64,000 bases of DNA, taken from Mrakia gelida. Its lineage: Eukaryota > Basidiomycota > Tremellomycetes > Cystofilobasidiales > Mrakiaceae. This document shows, in pieces, positions 12,477 through 22,500 of this stretch. Position numbers and translations under genes: made by a program. The stretch is from positions 744,001 to 808,000 of the forward strand of contig BRON01000012.1 in assembly GCA_024345305.1 (NCBI GenBank), written 5' to 3'. A model generated the notes under the pieces. The model saw nothing but the letters and a program-made list of their open reading frames with translations, searched no databases and was not told where the DNA came from. Within the stretch, counting starts at the first letter, position 1, and each line of letters starts with the position of its first letter.

Positions 12477-13301
12477 TTTGCCCTTGACTCTTCTCCTTCG
12501 GCGTTTCTTTTTTCCTTTGATCGCTGTTCGTTTGGGCTTTCGATTCTCTCGCGTCGCTTTTCTTACTCTCTCCATCTGTACTAGTACTCTGTCTCTCTCT
12601 TCTACGATACGAATGCTTCCAACGACCAGCTTTACTCTTCATTTCACCATCAAGAAGACAGCGCGAACGAAATCCAGCGAGCTTGTTCGTTTCAATCCCC
12701 TCGAGCTCGCCTCCCTGTTGGGCTTCGGCGGAGCTATCGCTCCAAGACTCGCCGATGGAGATGGTTCCAGAACTCTCTTTCCTTGATGTTTGAGTTTTGA
12801 TATTTGCTCCTGACTCGCCGTGCCTCGAGGGACACGGACAAGCGTCGCTTCACCTCGTCTCGCGACCACGAACGCTTTCTTTCCTCTCCCTTTCACGACT
12901 TGTCCATAACTTCTCACGAGAACATATCTTCCTCTCTCCGAATCTGATTCACATTTTAAACAAGTCGTTGAGGTGCGAACCTCTTCCTGCTTTTCCTTCC
13001 CAGCTGTGAACGACTCGGCAGACGGGGCGAAGGCGACGCGTCGGCGTTCGGTTTGCTTTCGATCTGCACGACCTCTTTCGAACCAATTATTACCTCGCAG
13101 ACTTCGGCAAAGTTCTAACTACCTTCGAATCTCGCTGAATAGTCCGCTCTTCTATCTCCCTCCGTGGGAGAAGAAGGAGCCTCGTCATGCCAAAACTCTC
13201 GCTCCGGCGCGTCGTCGTCTTTGTTTTCGTTTGCCATCCCACCCTTTCTGATCAGGTAGCTCTTTCGCATAGCTCCTCCTTGATCCCGCCACATAGCTAT
13301 A
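12477..13301. other. Gene-free region downstream of the transporter
   Basis: Transporter 3' region followed by sequence in which I recognise no gene on either strand. It contains one GACGCGTCG palindrome near 13034 and ends at the right inverted-repeat arm. Confidence 0.5.
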
Positions 13302-13667
13302 GGGTAAGTAGAGAGAAGGAGGGGCAACAAGGAGGAGAAGGTGGGGGTTGGTGGAGAACTCTGTCGAAGTCGGGTGCGAGAGTCTCTTGTACTGATTCTG
13401 GTACGGATAGTAAGGATCCTGTAACAGCTGATACAAAACTGAATCACTGGGATCTCCGAGCGAGAAGGAGGACCCTCCGTCTCAAGTTGGTCCAGGGTCA
13501 TCGAGAGGTTGAAAGCCTCGGACCTCTATCGACAACGAAACAACTCCCAACTTGAACCTTGGATTCGTTAAAATTGGTGAGTTCGTCTCGAGTTCGCCAA
13601 GGGAGCCCGTCGGTCCTTGTATCGCCGTGTCCTTCCTTGCTGTAAGGGAGCTAAGGAGGAAGGAAGG
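13302..13667 (-). repeat. Inverted repeat, right arm (366 bp)
   Basis: Reverse-complement copy of 9201-9566. It starts at GGGTAAGTAG and ends in GGAAGGAAGG. On the minus strand it would point a second copy of the transporter leader away from the transporter's 3' end, but no transporter coding sequence follows it in that direction. Flanking bases on both sides differ from those of the left arm. Confidence 0.93.
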
Positions 13668-13859
13668 AAATAAATCCTCGACGCGAGTTCGACATGGGTT
13701 CGCCCGTCCCCTCTCTTCTCTCTACCTACTTCCTTCTCCCTTCGAACAGAGAGGCTCGTAATGAATTTAGCATCATCAGGGGTCTTGAACGAGACTCCGA
13801 CGAGGAGAGAAAGGAGCAAGTAAGCGATGAGACGGACGCACCGAGGTAAAACGGACGCG

Positions 13860-14250
13860 ACGTGCAGCGGTTGCTTTCACTCGCGTTCCAACACCAGATC
13901 CATGAACTCCCGAGCTACATCACCACCAAAGAACAAGATTGTGGTGGGCTTGATGACTCGCTGTATCGATTCAACGGAGAACTGACACGACGCGATCATG
14001 AAGACAACTGGAAGAAGGAGGCCGCGTGGCGGAAGGGCACTCGTCGGTTTGGAAAGAGAGCGAGAAGAGAAAGGCCTGAAGAATTCCTATGCTCGTGACG
14101 ATAGCCTCCTTGGCTAGTTCTCTAAGCTGTCTGAGTATCGATCAAGAGAGAAAACTGACAAACGAACCGTTGAGGGCCTCGGAATGTGTGTCGGAAAGTG
14201 CGCGTCGACTCTTCTCTCCCAAATCGGACCTCCCTGGCTGTGTCTTCGCC
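13860..14250 (-). pseudogene. Decayed fragment of a third CDF transporter copy
   Basis: Read on the minus strand, this stretch resembles the neighbouring intact CDF gene in both exon and intron parts. The best block is 13900-14040, which reads a VFMIAS...SVESIQRVIK peptide in the place where the intact copy has VFMIASFSQVFVESITRLVK. It is preceded by an intron end with the same CGACGAG...CTTCCAG pattern. Near 14160-14180 the AACG|GTTCGTTT exon/donor junction of the intact gene is also preserved. The reading frame is broken and most helices are missing. It lies tandemly downstream of the intact minus-strand copy. I infer an old tandem duplication that lost function. The boundaries are approximate. 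Confidence 0.62.
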
Positions 14251-14334
14251 ACTTCCGGTTCATCGCTCGACGAACACTCCCAACGACCAATCTACTCTCC
14301 ATCTCATCACGAAAGAAGAAAGCGCGAAAGGAAT

Positions 14335-16888
14335 TCAAGCGAACCCATTCGTTTCCACTCCCTCAACGAGCTCTCCCCCCTGCTTCGGTTTCGGCGACGC
14401 CACGGCTCCAGGACTCGACGACGAAGCGGTTTCCGAACGTCCTTTCCTCGACCCTTGCTTTTGTGCGTGCTGTGCTTCGAGAGACATGTGCTGTGGACTG
14501 AGAGAGGGAGGAGAAGGAGGGGAAAGGGAGTCAGCTCGAGAGATCTCGTCGACGTCGACGTCGAAGCCCGAGCTCGTTGGGCTCACGGATTTCGAGACGA
14601 GTAATCGAGGTGGACGTAGGCTCGGCTAACAGACTCGAGAGCTTCGATGGCGGTTTGCATGACTTCGCCCTGAGGAATGAAACGGAAGGGAAAGAGCGAT
14701 CAGCGACGCGAAGGGCTCGATGCGTCGAATCGAACGGAAGCTCGCTGCTCACCAAGTCGTGAGCACAGTGCAATGAGGTATTCGGAGGAAGGATCACATC
14801 CACCTCGACGATCTTTTTCGAAGAACAAGGGCAAGACGCGAAGGTGTCAGTCTCCGACTCGGCTCAACCATCGTCGCGAACGGACTCGAAGGTCGAGACT
14901 CACATAATCCTCTCCAACGTGATAGATCTGGACCTCTGAGACCTCGATGATCCCTTTGAATCGAGAAACGAGGTAGAGAATTCGACAGAACTCGTCGTGA
15001 TGAGCCATCCGCCCGGAGAGGTTCACGAAGTTCTCGTGCAGAGTCTGTGGGTCGAGACGAAACGGAGTGAACGAGAGTCAGCTTTCGAGGGATCGAGGTA
15101 GGACGATGAAGACGGGGCTGCTCACCTTCATCCACTCGTAGATAATATAGAGACTGAGGAAGACTCCTCCGAGACTGGAGAAGGGAAGGAAGCGAGGTCA
15201 GCAACTGATGGCGACCGAGAGCGAGACCAAAACGACAAGAGGACTCACGGATCGAGCCACCAGACTGCGAACTTCTCACCGACCCAGGGGAAGAGGAGGG
15301 ACATCGTGTTGAACCAAACGTCGTTTCGAGCGTCTTGAGCCAGCCTGCAAAGAGGGGAAAAGGAAGACGTGAGTGAGGGCAAACGAGGGGAAGGAAGGCG
15401 ACGCGTCGAGGACTCACGCTCCAACTCCAGGTCCAGGGTCTCCCGAGCCACACCACCACCAGATAACAGCCTTGATCAAGATAGTAGCGAGCATCGTCCT
15501 GTTTGGGAAGTCAAAGAAGAAGGGATGAGCATCGAGCGCGAAGTCGGGCGGCGAGGACATCGATTTGAACAAACCCTTTCCCGAAGAGAGACAGCTCCGC
15601 GACGTCGCTGTCTCCATCATGCTTGACCAGTCGCGTTATCGATTCAACGAAGACTTGAGAGAAGGAAGCGATCATGAAGACGCCTGGAAGGAGAGGACGC
15701 GTCGAAGAAGGGTGGAAGTGCTCGTCAGTTCGAGCAGCAGAGGGAGGCGAGGAAGAATGGAGGACGAACTGAAGACAAGAACACCAAGAGGTTCGAATCT
15801 CTTCTTCCCCGTAGGATACTGTAGAAGGATGAACGAAAGGAGTTCGGAACGAAAGGAGTTCGAGATGAGACGAGCTCAGACGAGGTCGAGAGAGCGTCGC
15901 GAAAACATCAAGGAACTCACTCTCGTTCTCGTATCCTTCGCTTCTGCTGCCAACGATGTACCCCAGATGATTCCAGTGCTCAGAAGATCCAGCGAACTGA
16001 GAAATGAACCGATTGCAAGGTCAGTCTACTTGCGAGAACGGTCAAGTCAGTCAAGACGAGCTGAAACGCGAACGCACCTGTCGACGAGGGAGGCGAGGAG
16101 GGAGATAGAGTTCGAAATCACGACGGCAGCTCCCTTGCTTCCAACGAGCAAGACGTTGACGAGGATGTTGACTGGTGAACCCGTTTTCAAGGTCAGTCCA
16201 GACCTCTCCTGGCCCCAACGCGTCAACTCTCAGGGAGGACGAGGAGGGAGGGCACGACGAAACGAACCGTTGAGCATGAGCTTCTCTTTCTTGTCCTTCC
16301 TGCGATCCTTCTCCTCCTTCCCCAGTTCCTTCCCAAGAAGACCGTCTTCCTCTCCGTAGTGATGATCCTCCGGCTCGTGAACGCTGTGAGCTCGACTGAC
16401 GGTCTGGCTCTGGAGCGCTCCGTACTTCGAACCTCTCGACTGATGGCGAGAGAACGAGTGGAGGACTTGAGAAGGGAACGTTGAGTAGAGGAGAGAATCG
16501 ACTTCGGCGTAGGAGTCGAGGATCTCGTCTGAGCGGCAAGAAAGACGTGGATGAAGAGTCAGCGCTGAAGGTCGAGACCGAAGCGATAGGGGAGGACGAC
16601 GAGGGGAAGGGAGGAACGAGTCGAGCTCACTTTGTCTCTCGTAGAACGCTCGAACGTGCTTGTCCTTGATCTGCTTCAACTCTTCCGGATCCTTACGCAG
16701 ATACTCCCACTTCCTACCCTCTCCTTCAATCATCCTTCAGACCAGAGAACGGCAAGAGAAGAGGTGGGATCAGACGAGTCCTCGGGAGGGGAAGGGAAGG
16801 GGGAACGTCGGCTGTGTGTGGTCGTCGAGCTCAACACTCACTGAGAACCATCGCCGTGCTCGTCCAGGAGATGAGAGAGTCTCGACAT
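14335..16888 (-). CDS. Cation diffusion facilitator (CDF) transporter, Mn-type, copy A
   Basis: CDF proteins move divalent metals out of the cytosol in exchange for protons. Exons were joined by comparison with the plus-strand paralog at 22501-25008. The protein starts MSRLSHLLDEHGDGSQMIEG, then KHVRAFYERQ, DEILDSYAEVDSLL, a charged linker, and membrane segments beginning VNILVNVLLVGSKGAAVVIS. The metal-site pattern in TM2 is DSSLD and in TM5 DARND; such DxxxD sites are associated with Mn-type CDFs. The paired segments MIASFSQVFVESITRL and WVGEKFAVWWLDP follow. The cytosolic C-terminal domain contains FKGI.EVSEVQIYHVGEDY and IVEVDVILP, then GEVMQTAIEALESV. The last exon joins at NP|PQHM, which the paralog mirrors, and ends at the TGA at 14335. 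About ten short introns. Metal specificity is inferred from motif only. Confidence 0.88.
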
Positions 16889-17350
16889 TGTAGAGTCGTT
16901 TCGACGTAGAGAGGACATGGGAGGGGTTGCTTGTATGGGCGAGAGAGATGGGAGGGGAGCGAAGGGAGGGGTGGGTGAAAGTTAGGGAGGTGAAGTAAGG
17001 AGGGAGGGACATCGAACCCGATGACGGCTCTCGTGAGCGCGATCGATTGCCCCGTTTGGTTGAGAAGGGAAAAACTGCTGAAGAGAGAAAAGAAAGGAAG
17101 ATTCTGCGACAAGGCTTGTACTCATTTGGTGTTGATTTCTGAGGGGACGAGAAAGAAAGAGAGGGAGAGAAACGACCAGTCATCCAAGTTCGACGACGCG
17201 TCCGACCTCCCTTTGTTCTCGATCTTGTCTCGAGGTTGCAAAGGAGATCTCTCGTAAAGGGAGCAGTCGAGAGATATCAAGATATCGAGAGCAGTGGGGC
17301 ATGAACATAAACTAAAACCTCTGAACCCTTCTAACTATCTCCTCGGCTAC
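16889..17350. promoter_or_regulatory. CDF copy A promoter / HIS4 3' region
   Basis: About 460 bases. The minus-strand CDF start lies at the left and the HIS4 stop at the right, both on the minus strand, so it must contain the HIS4 terminator and the CDF promoter. No further gene is seen. Confidence 0.5.
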
Positions 17351-20349
17351 CTACTTCGAGACACCCTCGGCGTCCTCCTTCGCGAGAGCAGCGAGTCGAA
17401 CTCGGACGGCGTTGCTGTAGAATCGAAGAGGGAAGATAGAGTCAGCAGAGCCCTCGAGGAGGAGCGGAGCTGAAATCGAAAGACGCTCGAGAAAATGGGA
17501 GTGACGCAGGGAAAAAAGAGGTCAACTTACGCGTGAGCCTCGAGTCCCTCGCACTCTGCCAGTCGAATGACGATGGGTCCGAGTCCCCTGATTCCCTCCT
17601 TGGTGAGTCGCTGAGAGGTGATGTGCTTCTGGAACGAGAGGGTGTTGACTCCGGAGAACTGTCGAGCGAATCCGTAGGTGGGGAGGGTGTGGTTCGTTCC
17701 GGACGCGTAGTCTCCACATCTGAGGAGGGAGCGAAGGGGAAAAATGACGAAGGTCAGTTTGAGACTGGCCGGAAAGGGGATAGAAGCAAAGAGAAGAACG
17801 GAAGACTCACGACTCAGGCGAGTAGTCTCCAACGAAAACACTTCCTGCGTTCACGACTCCTTCCGCCATCTGGTCGGCATCCTCGACCTGGAGAATCAGG
17901 TGCTCGGGAGCGTAGTCGTTGCTGAAGGTCATGGCAGCCTTCCTGGTGTCGACTCGAACGATGATGGACTTGGCGATGGCCTGTCGAGCGATCTCGCATC
18001 GAGGAAGAGCTCGAGCCTGGAAGTCGACCGCCTCTTCGAAAGCAGCGACCTCGGCGTCCGTGCAGGAGATGGCGACGAGGACAACTTGAGAATCGACTCC
18101 GTGCTCGGCTTGGGAAAGGAGGTCGGAGGCGACGAAGGCGGGGTTGGAGCGAGAGTCGGCCATGACCTGAACGACGCGACGCGACGAGACGCAGGAGGAG
18201 GAACAGAAGTCAGCGTCCGACGAGGCAGGATATCGTCAAGAGAAGAGGATAAAGAGGAAGAACGAGAGAATGAAAGACTCACGAGAACCTCACTGGGTCC
18301 AGCAGGCATGTCGATTCCAACCAAAGCGGCGATGTCGTTCTGAACGACCATCTTCGCGGCCGTCACCCACTGGTTTCCAGGTCCGAAGATCTTGTCAACC
18401 TTGGGGATGGACTCAGTTCCGTAAGCCATAGCAGCGACGGCTTGAGCTCCTCCAGCCTTGACGACGGCGGTGACTCCAACCAAGCTCGCGACGTAGAGCA
18501 CCTCCGGCGAGATCGATCCGTCGGCTCTGGGAGGTGTCGAGAGGACGATGGTCTCGCATCCTGCGACCTGAGCTGGGACTCCGAGCATGATGGCCGACGA
18601 GGGAAGAATGGCGGTTCCTCCTGGGACGTAGAGGCCGACTCGAGTGATGGGTCGAGCGAATCGAGTGCAGACGACTCCGGGTTGGGTTTCGACGACGAGA
18701 GGTTCCTTCTCCGCTTGAGCCTCGTGGAACTTGAGGACGTTGGCGTAGGCTTGATCGATGGCTTCCTTGAGATCCTCGGGGATGGCCATAGATTCGGGAG
18801 AGAAGGGGGGGAGGACGACGTTGGACCAGCCGGGAGCGGCAGCGGAGGGGAGTCGGTCGAACTTGGCGGTGAGGTAGGCGAGAGCAGCGTCTCCTCCGTC
18901 TCGAACTGATGAGATGATGGGCTGGACTTTGGCGATCATGGAGGTGGAGTCGAGAACTGGTCGAAGGAGGAGAGCAGCTCGGGCTTCTTTGGAGAGGGTG
19001 GAGAGGGCGGGGATGGTTCGCATTTTGATGGGGGAGGAGGGGTCGATGGGAGCCGAAGCTGGAGGAGGAGGAGCAGGAGTAGCGGCTGGAGGAGTAGGAG
19101 TGGGTTCGGTAGGGGTGTTGGTGGTAAATTTGGGGAGGTCGGTCTTCTTCTCCCACTGAGGCTTCGAATCTCCCTGCCTCCTCTTGACCTTCCCAGCCTT
19201 CTTATCCAACGCGGCCTCGACGTCCTTCCACTTCACTCCCATCTTCGCACACTTGACCATGGCGAAGTAGACGAGGTCGGCAGCCTCGAACGCGACCTCG
19301 TCCTTCGTCTCAGCCGTGCAAAGCTCGTCTGCCTCCTCCATGATCTTCGCTCGAAGCAGATCCTCGTCTCCGAACAACCTCTTGGTGTAGCTTCCCTCGG
19401 GAGCGTCCTCCATCCTCGCGACGAGGGTCTCCTCGAGAGCCGCGACTCCCTTGAGCTCTCCTCCTCCGAAACACGTCGTGGTTCCGAGGTGGCAGAACCC
19501 AGTCCCGCTCTGAACGACTTCGACCTCGATGGCGTCCGAGTCGCAATCCGCTCGGATGGCGATGACCTTTTGCGTCGACCCAGAGGTCTCTCCCTTCCTC
19601 CAAAGACCGTGCTTCCTCGACTGGTAGACTCCTCGGCCGGTAAGGATGGACTCCGAGAGGGACTCGAGGGAGGAGTAGACGAGGCCGAGAGGTCGAGAGG
19701 AGTGGGTGGAAGACGTGACGATGGTTGGGTAGAGCGCGTCGGGTCGGTCGGAGATGAGGGGAGCGAGGAAGGCTGCTGGGATGGAGATTTGGGAGGAGGT
19801 GGAGGTGGTAGAGGTGGTGAGAGCGGTGGTAGGGATGACGATGGTGATGGATTTGGAAACGAGGGTCTTGATGCAGGAAGGAGAGGGTGGGGAGGTGGCT
19901 CCGTCGGTCGGGGAGAAGAAGATGGAGTGGGTTGCCGAAGGGAAGACCTTCTTGAGGTTGTCCAAGAGATCGAAATCTTTCTGCTCTCCGCCCTTCACGA
20001 AGACTCCCTCGACGAGATCCTTCTCCCTCTGTCCGACAGCTCCAGCCAACCCGACCTCGACCTCCAGGAGGAGACGAGCAGGAGCGACTCCTCCGAGCTC
20101 GGAGAGCATGGATTTCGAAACGACGGCTTTGGCAGCTCCATCGTTGAGAGCTTCGAAGACCGCCGAGGAAGAGGACGAGGACTCGGTTGCGAGGATGTAG
20201 TAGGGAGCGTTCTTGGGGAGGAGAGGAAGAGTCGAAGGGAGTTGCGAGAGAGGGATGAGGATCGGTCCGAGGATGGAGAGAGGAGCGATAAGAGATTGAG
20301 CTTCCTCTGGTGATGTGGAGAGGAGGGGAAGGAAGTGAAGGGGAGACAT
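17351..20349 (-). CDS. HIS4: Trifunctional histidine biosynthesis protein (PR-AMP cyclohydrolase / PR-ATP pyrophosphatase / histidinol dehydrogenase)
   Basis: One polypeptide catalyses steps 2, 3, 9 and 10 of histidine synthesis. A long first exon (20349 to about 18285) carries the N-terminal region, the cyclohydrolase block ending [22 protein letters not shown], the pyrophosphatase block (EEADELCTA...[11 protein letters not shown]) and the start of histidinol dehydrogenase. Three introns split the rest. Dehydrogenase motifs are all present: [49 protein letters not shown] (metal and active-site region), [24 protein letters not shown], and a last short exon ending EDAEGVSK. A Pro-rich linker (about 19020-19130) joins the dehydrogenase to the pyrophosphatase part. 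The order and length (about 870 residues) agree with fungal His4. It lies between the two CDF paralogs. Confidence 0.96.
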
Positions 20350-20898
20350 CCTGGGAGTGAAGGTGATAGAGATTAAGGGTCAGCATTCCGATGCGAGCGG
20401 AGGGACGAAGGAGTAGGTCGAGATTGCAAGATGTCTTCGTCGAGCTCGAAGGAGAGAGCCCAGCTTCCTCCCCTGCTCTGAACATCTCCGACACGACTAG
20501 ACCTAGGGACACGGTACTACATTGACCACCCTCAGGCTCCCGATCTCGCTTAAAGGATAGCAGGGAAGGAAGAGGAAGCTCGTCTCGATTGAGTTGAGCT
20601 TCCTGCGTCCTTCCTTTTCCTTCTTGCCCTCTCTCGACTTCCCCTCAGCCTCCCAACCTCCTCCCTCGATTCCAGCGTTCCACCTTCCGCTTCAAAACCA
20701 TCTAGAGGAGCGTCACTCACCTTGATTGATAGAGACGAGCTGATGGTGGGTAGCAGAAAGGGCCGACCTCTGCTCGAAAAAGAAGGGGGGGGATTTCAAC
20801 TCCTCCTGGCGTGACTCGTTTTCCAAGCTCAACTTTCCTTCCTCCTCCTTCCCTCCACCCTCAACTCTATCTCAACCTCTCATCTCCACCACAGCAGC
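20350..20898. promoter_or_regulatory. Divergent promoter between HIS4 and the F-box-like gene
   Basis: About 550 bases with HIS4 leaving to the left and the F-box-like gene to the right. A pyrimidine-rich leader (20815-20895) precedes the right-hand ATG. No extra gene and no confident operator could be read. Confidence 0.5.
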
Positions 20899-22179
20899 AT
20901 GCGGCTTCGCTCCTTCTCCCTCTCCAAGGTCATTCCCGTCGAGATCATCAACCTCATCATCCAGGAATCCTCCGACTCGGATTCGACCCTCCACGCCTTC
21001 TGTCTCGTCTCCTTCGGTTGCTTCTCCATCGCTGGACCTCTCCTCAACGAACACGTAACGATCTCGCGACCAGGGGACCTGCACGGGGTCCTAGAGAGGA
21101 TAGTGAGTATATAGGCTCTCAGTCTTTCGAGGCAAAAGCTCATCCTACTACTCTCTGCCCTCCTACAGACAGTCGACGTCAACCTGTCCCTCCACCTCGA
21201 CCATCTCCCTCGCCTCGCTCCTTACCTCTCGCTCGTAAACCTCAAACGTCTCTCGATCAACACTTACCCCGACATAGTGGCCCTCGATACGGTGGCGGAG
21301 CATTCGAGCCTTTACCAGCCGAGGAGGGGATCGCTCACAGTCTACCTCACTTCAGACGGCGACGACATCGACTTCTTCGCCCAATTCGTCTATCCAAGGT
21401 TGATCCAGCTGCTCAGGCCAGGAGTGCTTAGAACGCACGTCCTTATTGAAGATGACCTCAAAGAATGTGAGTCCTCGCTTCAAGATCGGTTGAGCGAGAA
21501 CGATCGCGTCGCGGAGCTGATCCTCGCTCGCGCCGTCTCGCTTTCTCAGACTCCTTCACTTCCTACCCCCTCCAAGCCTACTCGAACCTCGTCGTCGATC
21601 TCCAAATCCCACCGTACATCACTTACCAGGACGATCCATATCTTCACCCGTCGCGCGAAACGCTCCAAAACGGCTTCGGGAACCTCTACAAGATGCACCA
21701 TCTCAGACACAGCTCGGAGAGGGCGCTGGAGATCATGCGGGCCTCCAACAAGGGCAAGCATGGAGCGACAAACTTCATCGAGGTGTGCGAGGCGAGCTGG
21801 GAAGTTTTCTTGGGAGAGGAGGAGGCTTGTAGGGAGGAGTTAGAGAGGAAGCAGGACGAGAACGAGGGGAGGGAAGTCGATGAGGGAGTGTCGTTGGATG
21901 CTCGGTCGAAACTGAACAAGATGTTGCAGAAGACGAATAGTGAGTAGCCTTTCATCTCAAGAACGGCACAGGATCTGGTTGCTTCTCGTGCGGATCTGAC
22001 CTTCGTTCCTCTCCTTGCAGACGTTTGGTTGGACGCGTTGCCCGATCCCGTTCGTCTTCCTCTTCTCTTCCATCTTCAAGGTAGCGATTGCGCGGATGAG
22101 AAGCTGACTTCGACCCAATCCTCTTCTGCTTCCTTTCTTAGGCTCCGTCGAGCAGCGTCGGCCAAGCCGCCTGAGCTGA
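20899..22179 (+). CDS. F-box-like protein, hypothetical
   Basis: The N-terminus (IPVEIINLIIQESSDS..., LHAFCLVSFGCFSIAGPLL) resembles the degenerate F-box that opens many basidiomycete proteins of unknown target. F-box proteins recruit substrates to SCF ubiquitin ligases. Four exons join in frame: 20899-21102 or so; a second ending KE; a third joined as EYSFTSYPLQAYSNLVVDL; and a last one reading NVWLDALPDPVRLPLLFHLQ, then a short tail ending at TGA 22177-22179. The third exon ends in an acidic Glu/Lys-rich helix. The same opening pattern (IPLEILDLIISECS...LTSKRTLAFAGPLL) occurs in the minus-strand gene at 50404-51730, so the two are distant paralogs. The molecular target is unknown. Confidence 0.65.
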
Positions 22180-22500
22180 GGACGATGCCGCCGGTCGCGT
22201 TCTCAACACAGATCAACTCGACGTTCCTTTCCTCTTCGCTTTCAGCTTCTAGATATTACACCCACCTTTTTCAACTCCCTGCATCGTACGCATATCTCGA
22301 ATGCTCGTTCTCTAAAGTTCACCTTCGCTCAAATCTGCTCGAGCAAACACAATACACAAGCTGCGGCGGGTACGAACGTTTCGAGCTCACCCTTCCCTCC
22401 CTCCTCTCCCCAAACACCTTCGATGTCTTCCTTCCAGGTCCCCATCGCCCCTCCTTCGAAGGATGGACCCACCTCTCCCAATACACCAGTCCGAAGGCTG
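22180..22500. promoter_or_regulatory. CDF copy B upstream region
   Basis: About 320 bases between the F-box-like gene stop and the CDF ATG at 22501, same strand. An open frame crosses it, but no conserved protein segment is recognisable, so I treat it as 3' region plus promoter. Confidence 0.4.

Noticed and set aside
13115..13501. Protein-coding gene in the right inverted-repeat arm (frame beginning MTLDQLETEG)
   Set aside because: The same frame exists in the left arm simply because the arms are copies; it continues into unrelated sequence beyond the arm and has no domain.
9201..13667. Inverted repeats as LTRs or TIRs of a transposon
   Set aside because: No TG...CA ends, no visible target-site duplication, and the enclosed gene is a permease, not a transposase or polyprotein.
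13668..14334. Plus-strand frames here (for example MQRLLSLAFQHQIHE near 13862) as genes
   Set aside because: They are antisense to the decayed CDF fragment; a matching antisense frame exists over the intact copy.
19310..20512. A 400-codon His/Arg/Ser-rich open frame, minus strand
   Set aside because: Out-of-frame shadow of HIS4, whose own frame has all expected motifs.
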